From an uncultured Eubacteriales bacterium (lineage in GTDB: Bacteria; Bacillota; Clostridia; Oscillospirales; Oscillospiraceae): a stretch of DNA of 12,276 bases. The position numbers were made by a program, and so were the translations under genes. Positions 5,924-11,860 of the stretch are shown here, in pieces; position 1 is the first letter of the stretch, and each line of letters starts with the position of its first letter. The notes beneath the pieces are model-generated. The model was not told where the DNA came from. It ran no database searches and was given only the letters and a program-made list of their open reading frames with translations. Where the stretch lies: the NCBI GenBank assembly GCA_902475435.1, contig CABRZL010000057.1, forward strand, positions 1 through 12,276. The letters are read 5' to 3'.

Positions 5924-6769
5924 ATGGAATACGCAACTTTGAACAACGGAATCAAAATGCCCATGGCAGGCATTGGCACCTTTTTGCTTACTCCGGATGA
6001 AGCGGAGGCATCCGTCCTCTCCGCTCTTCAGTGCGGATACCGCCTGATTGACACGGCCAATGCCTATGTGAACGAAAAAGCCGTTGGCCGGGCTATGAGG
6101 AAATCTGGGATTCCGAGAGATGAGATTTTTCTGGAAACCAAACTGTGGCCCAGTTTTTATGAGCAGAAAGATGCGGTAGAAAAGACGCTCCAGCGCCTGG
6201 GAACAGACTACATTGACCTGCTGCTGATCCACCAGCCCGCAGGCAACTATGTCGCAGGTTACCGGCTTATGGAGAAAGCCTACAAAGAGGGCAAGGTGCG
6301 CGCCATTGGCCTTTCCAACTTTACCCCGGAGCAGGTGCAGGAGATTCTGGACATCTGCGAGGTAAAGCCTGCCGTGCTCCAAACAGAGGTGCACCCCTAC
6401 TCGCAGGAGAAGGAACTGAAGGCATTTCTGGATAAAGAAGGCATCGTCATCCAGGCATGGTATCCTCTGGGTCATGGAGACAAGGCGCTGATCCAGGAAC
6501 CGTTGTTCACGGAATTTGGCAAAAAGTATGGCAAGAGCAATGCCCAGATCATCCTGCGCTGGCACATTCAGGCCGGCAATATCGTGATCCCTGGCTCCAA
6601 GAACCCGGTCCATATCAAAGACAATTTCAACCTGTTTGACTTTGCGTTGACAGATGATGAAATGGCTAAAATCACTGCTTTGGACAAGCAGAAGCGATAT
6701 TACACCAGTACACCGGAAATGCTGAAGAAGTATGCGGAAATGGTTCCGCCTGTAGACGAGCAGAAATAA
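5924..6769 (+). CDS. Aldo-keto reductase, AKR5/DkgA-like (first copy)
   Basis: A complete 281-residue reductase of the 2,5-diketo-D-gluconate reductase type (AKR5). The catalytic tetrad is intact: Asp43 and Tyr48 (LIDTANAYVNE), Lys73 (LETKLW) and His103 (LLIHQPAG), and IVIPGSKNPVHIKDN carries the cofactor phosphate-binding Ser/Lys. DkgA-type enzymes reduce alpha-keto aldehydes such as methylglyoxal and other carbonyls with NADPH in the cytoplasm; the true substrate here is open. The ribosome binding site GGAGG (5911-5915) is 8 bases from ATG. It heads a tight operon with the flavin reductase-like, cupin, CMD-like and RibD-C genes and is a paralogue of the gene at 9034. Confidence 0.93.
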   Translation: MEYATLNNGIKMPMAGIGTFLLTPDEAEASVLSALQCGYRLIDTANAYVNEKAVGRAMRKSGIPRDEIFLETKLWPSFYEQKDAVEKTLQRLGTDYIDLLLIHQPAGNYVAGYRLMEKAYKEGKVRAIGLSNFTPEQVQEILDICEVKPAVLQTEVHPYSQEKELKAFLDKEGIVIQAWYPLGHGDKALIQEPLFTEFGKKYGKSNAQIILRWHIQAGNIVIPGSKNPVHIKDNFNLFDFALTDDEMAKITALDKQKRYYTSTPEMLKKYAEMVPPVDEQK

Positions 6770-6782
6770 GGAGGGATTCGCA

Positions 6783-7340
6783 ATGCGTAAGAATTTTGGA
6801 ACAAAATCCTGGTTTTATCCGCTGCCGGTGCTTGTGATCGGCACCTATGATGAAAACGTCAATCCTGATGCCATGAATGCCGCATGGGGCGGCCTGTACG
6901 ATGCAGACAAGGTAGTACTGTGTCTGAGCGCTGGTCATAAGACCACCAAGAATATCCAGGCAAAGGGAGCGTTTACCGTCAGTTTTGCTGACGCTGCCTA
7001 TGCGGTTTCTGCGGACTATGTTGGCATGGTGTCCGCAAATAATGAGCCGAAAAAGATGGAGAAGTCTGGCTTCCATTGCACCAAGAGCGAATCGGTGGAT
7101 GCGCCCCTCATCGATGAGCTGCCGGTAGCTCTGGAGTGCAAACTCCTGAAAGTGAGCGAGGACGGCAACATCATCGGTCAGATTGTGAATGTGAGCATTG
7201 ACGAAAGCGTACTGGACAGCGATGGGAAGCTGGATATGAGCAAATTCCAGCCCATCTCTTTTGAGCCAGCCAACAATGGGTACCATGTGCTGGGTGAGCG
7301 TGTGGGCAATGCGTTCAGCGATGGCGGCAAGTTGAAATAA
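6783..7340 (+). CDS. Flavin reductase-like, FMN-binding split-barrel protein
   Basis: A 185-residue protein with the features of the flavin reductase/flavoredoxin family: the N-terminal strand WFYPLPVLVIGTY, the PDAMNAAWGGL segment (residues 28-38), HKTTKNI (52-58) and the central VSFADAAY...DYVG region. Members bind FMN and either pass electrons from NAD(P)H to free flavin or act as small electron carriers; several occur in clostridial anaerobes. Its presence in a run of NAD(P)H-dependent reductases fits a redox role, but the substrate or partner is unknown. AGGAGG-type sequence at 6769-6774 lies about 8 bases before ATG, and only 13 bases separate it from the AKR stop, so co-transcription is very likely. 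Confidence 0.88.
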   Translation: MRKNFGTKSWFYPLPVLVIGTYDENVNPDAMNAAWGGLYDADKVVLCLSAGHKTTKNIQAKGAFTVSFADAAYAVSADYVGMVSANNEPKKMEKSGFHCTKSESVDAPLIDELPVALECKLLKVSEDGNIIGQIVNVSIDESVLDSDGKLDMSKFQPISFEPANNGYHVLGERVGNAFSDGGKLK

Positions 7341-7353
7341 GGGGGCGAATGAT

Positions 7354-7749
7354 ATGAATAAGGAATTTCACAATCTGTTCCCGCAGGGCAGTCCCAACAC
7401 GGTGGCCGGGCAGTATTTCAGAGGGGCCAGTTATCTGTGCCCCCTGAGTGATATGGGCGTGTCTGTTTCCAACGTGACCTTTGAGCCCAGTTGCCGGAAC
7501 AACTGGCACATCCACCATAACGGCGGTCAGATCCTTCTTTGTACGGCGGGTCGGGGTTATTATCAGGAGTGGGGCAAATCCGCTCAGGAATTGAACCCTG
7601 GAGATGTGGTTAACATTCCGCCCGAGGTAAAGCACTGGCATGGGGCGGCTCCTGACAGTTGGTTTGCCCATATAGCGATTTCCGTTCCAGGTTCCAAAGC
7701 CGAGTGGCTGGAGCCGGTAGATGAAGCAGAATATACTAAATTAAAATAA
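7354..7749 (+). CDS. Cupin-domain protein
   Basis: A 131-residue single-domain cupin. Motif 1 is NNWHIHHNGGQILLCTAGRG (residues 49-68) with metal-ligand candidates His52, His54 and Gln59. Motif 2 is PGDVVNIPPEVKHWHGA (82-98) with His94, and His96 nearby. Proteins of this type are frequently encoded next to carboxymuconolactone decarboxylase-like genes and aldo-keto reductases in bacteria; the reaction is generally not known. A metal-dependent isomerase, decarboxylase or oxidase role is possible, though an anaerobe argues against dioxygenase activity. It starts 13 bases after the flavin reductase-like gene, and its ribosome binding site is a weak G-rich one. Confidence 0.88.
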   Translation: MNKEFHNLFPQGSPNTVAGQYFRGASYLCPLSDMGVSVSNVTFEPSCRNNWHIHHNGGQILLCTAGRGYYQEWGKSAQELNPGDVVNIPPEVKHWHGAAPDSWFAHIAISVPGSKAEWLEPVDEAEYTKLK

Positions 7750-7774
7750 ATCCGATAGAAAGGATGAGATTATC

Positions 7775-8098
7775 ATGGATAAAGTAACAGCAGGCAGAGA
7801 TGCCATGAGCAAATTTGCCCCTAAATTTGCGGAATTAAACGATGATGTCCTCTTTGGAGAGGTTTGGTCGCGAGAGGATAAGCTCTCGCCCCGTGACCGT
7901 AGCCTGATTACCGTCTCCGCCTTGATGGCCAGCGGAATTCTGGATACATCCCTTCTTCATCATATTGAGCGGGCCAAGGCCAACGGTGTAACCGCCACCG
8001 AGATGAGCGAGGCATTGACCCAGCTTGCTTTCTATGCTGGCTGGCCCAAGGCGTGGGCGGCTCTGCGGATGGCAAAAGATGTCTATGGAGAGGAATAA
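7775..8098 (+). CDS. Carboxymuconolactone decarboxylase-like (AhpD fold) protein
   Basis: A 107-residue all-helical CMD-family protein. It shows the usual order DDVLFGEVWSREDKLSPRDR, SLITVSALMASG, LLHHIERAKANGVTATEMSE (His62/His63 region) and LTQLAFYAGWPKAWAAL. The CX2C pair of AhpD peroxidase-type members is absent, so a thiol-based alkylhydroperoxidase role is unlikely. The family name comes from 4-carboxymuconolactone decarboxylase of aromatic degradation, but short stand-alone members in anaerobes are mostly uncharacterised. GAAAGGA lies about 10 bases before ATG 7775. The stop is one base before the next start, so translation is probably coupled. Confidence 0.9.
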   Translation: MDKVTAGRDAMSKFAPKFAELNDDVLFGEVWSREDKLSPRDRSLITVSALMASGILDTSLLHHIERAKANGVTATEMSEALTQLAFYAGWPKAWAALRMAKDVYGEE

Positions 8099-8099
8099 G

Positions 8100-8813
8100 A
8101 TGGAACACCCTTTTGTTGTGTGCCATATGCTCACTTCTCTGGACGGAAAGATTGACGGTACGTTTTTCGGTGTGCCTGAAACAGTTCCGGCGATAAAAGC
8201 CTATGGGGAACTGCGAAGTTTTTACGGATGTCAGGCCACCTTATACGGCACAACTACCATGCTGGGGGGATATGCCGAGGGAAAGGTGGGGCAGCTACCC
8301 ACTGTGATGTCCACTCCGCCCCGAGCGGATTGGGTAAACCCGACAGGCAAGGCCATGGGCAATTTCATTGTTGCAGTGGACCCACAGGGTCAGCTGGCCT
8401 ATTTCGGATTGTCCATCGAAAAAAAGGGCCGCCCCGCCGCCCATGTGATCGAGGCGCTGACGGAGCAGGTGGCTCCAGAATACCTGTCCTATTTACAGAA
8501 TCAAGGGGTTTCCTATCTGTTTGCCGGCGAGAAACGACTGAACTGCACTCTGCTTTTGGAGAAACTGCATCGACTGTTTGGCATCAACAAACTGATGCTG
8601 GCGGGCGGCGGGATCGTCAATGGATCGTTTTTGGCTGAAAATTTGGTGGACGAGTTGAGTCTAGTCATTGCCCCGGTAGCCGACGGCGGCAACGGTGTCA
8701 GTTCCTTTACCCAAGTTGATTTTCTGCCATCTTGGCCACCGACTGCATTTCATCTTAAAGAGGTGCAGACAGTTGTACCGAATGTGTTATGGGTGCGCTA
8801 CACCCGGCCATAA
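8100..8813 (+). CDS. RibD C-terminal-domain (dihydrofolate reductase-like) reductase
   Basis: A 237-residue protein consisting of a RibD_C domain without the deaminase domain. The N-terminal strand VVCHMLTSLDGKIDGTFF has the S-x-D-G-K motif of this family, and the C-terminal half carries LMLAGGGIVNGSFLAENLVDELSLV, the nucleotide-binding glycine loop and the following helix. Such free-standing proteins are NADPH-dependent reductases of unknown or varied substrates; riboflavin synthesis is unlikely because no other rib gene is nearby. ATG 8100 is chosen because GGAGAGG (8087-8093) lies 6 bases upstream and inside the end of the CMD-like gene; the frame stays open upstream to 8025, but that start would overlap most of the CMD-like gene end. 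It is the last gene before a strong terminator. Confidence 0.9.
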   Translation: MEHPFVVCHMLTSLDGKIDGTFFGVPETVPAIKAYGELRSFYGCQATLYGTTTMLGGYAEGKVGQLPTVMSTPPRADWVNPTGKAMGNFIVAVDPQGQLAYFGLSIEKKGRPAAHVIEALTEQVAPEYLSYLQNQGVSYLFAGEKRLNCTLLLEKLHRLFGINKLMLAGGGIVNGSFLAENLVDELSLVIAPVADGGNGVSSFTQVDFLPSWPPTAFHLKEVQTVVPNVLWVRYTRP

Positions 8814-8853
8814 ACGGGCATATTCGTCTAATCAATAGAATGATTTTACAAGG

Positions 8854-8885
8854 CAAGGTATCTGTTTCAACAGGTACCTTGTTTT
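8854..8885 (+). terminator. Intrinsic terminator of the AKR-RibD-C operon
   Basis: CAAGGTATCTGTT (8854-8866) pairs with AACAGGTACCTTG (8869-8881) in a 13-bp stem with one G-T pair, followed by TTTTCGTATT. It lies 40 bases after the RibD-C gene and just before promoter copy 3. Confidence 0.8.
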
Positions 8886-8905
8886 CGTATTAGTGGAAAG
8901 CTAAA

Positions 8906-8968
8906 GGTTAATACTTTATAACGAATCGAGACTTCTGTAACCTTACAGAAACCTTTACAATAGAATCA
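8906..8968 (+). promoter_or_regulatory. Shared promoter module, copy 3 (putative LysR target)
   Basis: GGT 8906-8908 through ATAAC 8918-8922, GAGACTTCTGT 8928-8938 (TTCTGT 8933-8938 as -35), a 17-bp spacer, TACAAT 8956-8961, and AATCA 8964-8968. The upstream box contains a perfect GTTA-N8-TAAC dyad (8907-8922), a T-N11-A type site suited to a LysR regulator. The spacer forms another dyad with the -35: TTCTGTAA-CC-TTACAGAA (8933-8950). It drives the second DkgA-like AKR through a leader of about 65 bases that contains the small hairpin CCAGGC-AAT-GCCTGG (8984-8998). Confidence 0.72.
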
Positions 8969-9033
8969 GAAACAAAAGATTATCCAGGCAATGCCTGGAG
9001 AAGTGTTGTGAAACCACAGAAAGGAAGTTATCT

Positions 9034-9891
9034 ATGATGGAATATGTATTATTGAATAACAACGTTAAAATGCCAAAACTGGGATACGGCGTTTTCCAAG
9101 TCTCGAACGAAGAATGCGAGCGCTGTGTACTGGATGCAATCTCAGTGGGGTATCGCGCGATTGATACCGCTCAGTCCTACGGAAACGAGGAAGCGGTAGG
9201 CAATGCTATCCAGAAATGTGGCGTACCCAGAGAGGAATTGTTCCTCACCAGCAAGATCTGGATGTCCAACGCCAGTTATGAAAAGGCAAAGGCATCCATC
9301 GACAAATCCCTGCACAAGCTGAAAACCGACTACCTTGACCTGATGCTGATCCATCAGCCTTTTGGAGATTATTACGGCGCATACCGAGCCATGGAGGAAG
9401 CATACAAAGAGGGAAAGCTGCGGGCTATTGGCGTGTCCAACTTCTACCCGGACCGACTGATCGATCTGTGTCAGTTCGCAGAAATTGCACCCATGGTCAA
9501 TCAGGTGGAAACCCATGTGTTTCAGCAACAGCGAACTGCGCACGAATACATGAAAAAGTACGGTGTGCAGCACGAGGCATGGGGCCCCTTTGCCGAAGGG
9601 AAGAAAAACTGTTTTACCAACCCTGTACTAGTTGAAATTGGCGAAAAGTACGGAAAAACGGCTGCACAGACTGCCCTGCGGTTTCTGATCCAGTCCGATG
9701 TAGTCGTGATCCCAAAATCCACTCACAAAGAGCGGATGGAACAGAACCTGGATGTATTTGACTTCTCCCTGAGTGAAGCAGATATGGAGGCCATCCGCAC
9801 TCTGGATGAAGGAAAGAGTCTGTTCTTTGACCATTACGATCCTTCCACAGTGGAAATGCTCACCAATATGGGCAAAACGCGAATCGTATAA
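9034..9891 (+). CDS. Aldo-keto reductase, AKR5/DkgA-like (second copy)
   Basis: A complete 285-residue AKR5-type reductase, paralogous to the one at 5924 (same opening LNNxxKMP, shared EAYKEGK(L/V)RAIG segment) but clearly diverged. The tetrad is intact: Asp44 and Tyr49 (AIDTAQSYG), Lys74 (LTSKIW) and His107 (LMLIHQPFG); VVIPKSTHKERMEQN is the cofactor 2'-phosphate loop, pointing to NADPH. It is expected to reduce aldehydes or dicarbonyls in the cytoplasm. AAGGAAG at 9021-9027 is 6 bases from ATG 9034; ATG 9037 is the alternative. It is the first gene after promoter copy 3 and is followed 14 bases later by a flavodoxin stub. Confidence 0.93.
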   Translation: MMEYVLLNNNVKMPKLGYGVFQVSNEECERCVLDAISVGYRAIDTAQSYGNEEAVGNAIQKCGVPREELFLTSKIWMSNASYEKAKASIDKSLHKLKTDYLDLMLIHQPFGDYYGAYRAMEEAYKEGKLRAIGVSNFYPDRLIDLCQFAEIAPMVNQVETHVFQQQRTAHEYMKKYGVQHEAWGPFAEGKKNCFTNPVLVEIGEKYGKTAAQTALRFLIQSDVVVIPKSTHKERMEQNLDVFDFSLSEADMEAIRTLDEGKSLFFDHYDPSTVEMLTNMGKTRIV

Positions 9892-9905
9892 AGGGGGAAA
9901 GCCCA

Positions 9906-10010
9906 ATGAGCAGGATACTGGTTGTTTACTACTCTGTCTCCAATGGGAATACCAGAGAAATCGCACACCAGATGGCGGAGTACATAAAGGCAGATTTGGC
10001 TGAAATTTAG
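9906..10010 (+). pseudogene. Flavodoxin, N-terminal stub of 34 codons
   Basis: AGGGGG at 9893-9898 precedes ATG 9906. The product starts MSRILVVYYSVSNGNTREIA, the first strand and FMN phosphate-binding loop (S-x-G-N-T) of a cytoplasmic flavodoxin. It ends at TAG 10008-10010 after ADLAEI, less than a quarter of the usual length. The bases after the stop belong to the following lipoprotein esterase, so the rest of the flavodoxin and the esterase signal peptide appear to have been removed together. It is too short to hold FMN. Confidence 0.7.
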
Positions 10011-10045
10011 ACAGTACCGGATGTACGGCTTTCCCTTCAGCTGAA

Positions 10046-10873
10046 GTGCATCTGGAAGAAACAGTATCCTCTGAGCCATCGGAAACAATAAAACCGGAGA
10101 CTGATGCAGCCAGTGCCATCTCCTCTGGCGAGGAAAAATCGTCCATGAAAACAGGGATTATTGCAGAACAGATTCTGGAGGGCGAAACGGGGACGATCCA
10201 TTACAGCTATTATCTTCCGGAGGATTACGATACGCAAAAGAAATACCCGCTGATGATGGTCATGCCGGGCTATGACATGATGTGGTTTGGAGGAGAATCT
10301 TCCGGTTCGAACCTGGACTGGGATGGGTTCCTATGCTGGACGCAGCTTCAGGAGGATATGATCGTTGTGTCTGCCCAGCTGACGGATTGGCATGATACGT
10401 CGGCTCGGCAGGCCATTGAGCTGACGGAATATTTCCTTGCTAACTTTTTTGTGGATGTGTCTCGGGTGTATGCTGCGGGCTATTCCGCTGGCGGGGAAAC
10501 CATGTCTCAGGCAGTATCTATGCGCCCGGACCTCTATGCAGCCTATCTCCACGGAGCATCTCAGTGGGATGGGGACTATGCGCCCATTGCGGAAAATGGC
10601 ACGGCTGTCTATATTTTTATGGCAGAACATGATGAGTATTATGGTTCCCAGCGGGCATGGAGTGCTTACAACAGTCTCCATGATGCCTATGAGGAAGCTG
10701 GATGGAGCGAGGAGCAGATCAGCAATGTTCTTCAGATCCAGACACCAAATGACGAATGGTTCGCTCAGCGGGGCGTTACCAGCAATTATCATGGCGGCGG
10801 CAATGTGGTTTTTGGGGAAGATAATGTTTTAAACTGGGTCTTGTCTCACACCAAGGAGGAGAATGAATCATGA
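10046..10873 (+). pseudogene. Alpha/beta hydrolase (esterase/PHB-depolymerase-like), signal peptide lost
   Basis: The catalytic domain looks complete. HYSYYLPEDYDTQKKYPLM opens the core, GYSAGG (Ser147 counting from GTG 10046) is the nucleophile elbow, Asp196 in AEHDEYYGS is the likely acid, and His249 in NYHGGG the base. Upstream, the frame stays open back to TGA 10001 and reads STGCTAFPSAEVHLEE, so a lipobox-like STGC survives, but the hydrophobic signal peptide before it is gone, replaced by the flavodoxin stub. GTG 10046 has no ribosome binding site; ATG 10145 with AGGA about 10 bases upstream could give a 242-residue cytoplasmic form. The original product was probably a surface lipoprotein esterase. 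The present one is mislocalised or silent, hence the pseudogene label, though the enzyme domain itself shows no damage. Its stop overlaps the next start (ATGA). Confidence 0.65.
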
Positions 10874-11499
10874 AGGTATTGCTTGTAAATGGCAGCCCTC
10901 ACCGGGAAGGCTGCACCTATACAGCACTGTGTGCGGTGTCGGAGGCGCTCAATCAGAACGGGATTGATACCGATACGTTCTGGATTGGCAATAAGCCGAT
11001 TTCCGGCTGTATCGCCTGTCACAAGTGCAATGACCGCAATCGCTGCGTGTTTGAGGATACGATAAACGATTTTTTGTCATTGGCAGAGGATTATGATGGC
11101 TTTGTGTTCGGAACGCCGGTCCACTGGGCAGGAGCTGCCGGTGCAATCACTTCTTTTCTGGACCGTGCTTTTTATGCTGATTTGAACGGAGGCGGCAGAC
11201 GATTCTATTTGAAACCTGCAGCGGCGATTATGTCGGCTAGACGAGCCGGAACGACGGCTACATGGGATCAGCTGAACAAGTATTTTGGTCTGATGCAGAT
11301 GCCTATTATTACGTCTCGTTATTGGAACATGGTGCATGGAACAACACCGCAGGAAGTAATGCAGGACCATGAGGGCCTTGCGACTCTTCGAACACTGGGC
11401 CATAATATGGCTTATTTTCTCAAGTGCAAAGAGGTAGGCAGCAAGCTGGTGCCTCTGCCCCCGGAAGAACCGTGGGAAATGACAAATTTCATTCGATAA
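10870..11499 (+). CDS. Iron-sulfur flavoprotein-like NAD(P)H-dependent reductase
   Basis: A complete 209-residue flavodoxin-fold protein of the FMN reductase/Isf group. MKVLLVNGSPHREGCTYTAL contains the FMN phosphate loop, and GTPVHWAGAAGAITSFLDR is the second FMN-binding segment. Between them lie Cys47, Cys50, Cys53 and Cys59, a CX2CX2CX5C arrangement that matches the compact motif binding a [4Fe-4S] cluster in archaeal and clostridial iron-sulfur flavoproteins. It would act in the cytoplasm as a flavin-based electron transfer or reductase protein. Its ATG overlaps the esterase stop by four bases, with GGAGG about 10 bases upstream, so it is translated from the same message as the second DkgA-like AKR. 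Whether the cluster is really assembled cannot be read from sequence. Confidence 0.9.
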   Translation: MKVLLVNGSPHREGCTYTALCAVSEALNQNGIDTDTFWIGNKPISGCIACHKCNDRNRCVFEDTINDFLSLAEDYDGFVFGTPVHWAGAAGAITSFLDRAFYADLNGGGRRFYLKPAAAIMSARRAGTTATWDQLNKYFGLMQMPIITSRYWNMVHGTTPQEVMQDHEGLATLRTLGHNMAYFLKCKEVGSKLVPLPPEEPWEMTNFIR

Positions 11500-11530
11500 G
11501 GAACCAATAAAGGATAGGAGGTCAACCCCA

Positions 11531-11599
11531 ATGCAAAGCAAAACGATTGGAAAAATCATCGTGGATCTTGGCATGACCGTCCTTGCAAAAAAGAAGTGA
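11531..11599 (+). pseudogene. 22-codon stub, probably the start of a DUF4405 membrane protein
   Basis: A near-perfect AGGAGG (11516-11521), 9 bases before ATG 11531, precedes a frame starting MQSKTIGKIIVDLGMTVL and then AKKK-stop. The opening resembles the N-terminus of DUF4405 (cytochrome b-like) membrane proteins, in which a hydrophobic helix continues after GMTVL. Here the helix breaks off at once. The strong translation signal with an aborted product suggests truncation by a deletion near 11580. The family match is from memory and rests on about 18 residues. Confidence 0.4.
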
Positions 11600-11611
11600 G
11601 CATGATATAAT
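11583..11611 (+). promoter_or_regulatory. Orphan sigma-A-type promoter
   Basis: TTGCAA 11583-11588, a 17-bp spacer and TATAAT 11606-11611 form a near-consensus promoter starting inside the end of the 22-codon stub. What follows (11612-11756) holds no recognisable gene before a terminator. It may be the promoter of a gene mostly lost in the same deletion, or it may make a short noncoding transcript. Confidence 0.5.
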
Positions 11612-11756
11612 ATGGATAAGAAGGCAAAAGTCACCGCAATGGTGTGAAAATAGATTTTGGCTGTTTCCATAAGGAGTAGATCGAGAGGCGTTATCCTCAG
11701 TGGCTGAAAATACAGATGTGTGATGCTTGCAGCAAGCTATTTGTATAAGCCGAAAG
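11612..11756 (+). other. Decayed or noncoding stretch without a recognised gene
   Basis: Only very short frames exist: ATG 11612 gives 11 codons, and a later frame reads IERRYPQWLKIQMCDACSKL but is interrupted by TAG upstream and TAA downstream. The CDAC pair and the coding-like composition hint at a broken gene. I do not recognise the family. Confidence 0.35.
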
Positions 11757-11776
11757 GCCGCAGAAATGCGGCTTTT
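11757..11776 (+). terminator. Intrinsic terminator before the methyltransferase unit
   Basis: GCCGCA (11757-11762), a GAAA tetraloop, TGCGGC (11767-11772) and TTTT: a compact rho-independent terminator. It ends whatever is transcribed from the orphan promoter or from the operon upstream. Confidence 0.75.
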
Positions 11777-11788
11777 CCTAAATACATG

Positions 11789-11842
11789 AGTTAGCAGAAC
11801 CTAACTTGTCAATGTGCACGTACTGGTTAGATAAATCTAACC
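11789..11842 (+). promoter_or_regulatory. Promoter with two GTTAG/CTAAC inverted repeats (DtxR/IdeR-like operators)
   Basis: The first dyad is AGTTAG-CAGAAC-CTAACT (11789-11806). The second is a perfect 18-bp palindrome, GGTTAGAT-AA-ATCTAACC (11825-11842). A promoter fits between them: TTGTCA 11806-11811, 16 bp, TAGATA 11828-11833, so one dyad touches the -35 and the other covers the -10. The GGTTAG/CTAACC half-sites resemble those of DtxR/IdeR/MntR-type metal-dependent repressors. Repression of the methyltransferase operon by iron or manganese is an inference. Confidence 0.55.
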
Positions 11843-11860
11843 ATAAAAGGAGAGACAGCA

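Noticed and set aside
5918..6613. 231-codon minus-strand frame opposite the first DkgA-like AKR
   Set aside because: Its translation has no recognisable domain, and the plus-strand gene is unambiguous.
6672..7286. 204-codon minus-strand frame opposite the flavin reductase-like gene
   Set aside because: It spans the boundary of two clear plus-strand genes, with no ribosome binding site or domain.
8939..9033. Riboswitch or T-box in the leader of the second DkgA-like AKR
   Set aside because: The leader is only about 65 bases with one small hairpin and no terminator or T-box sequence.
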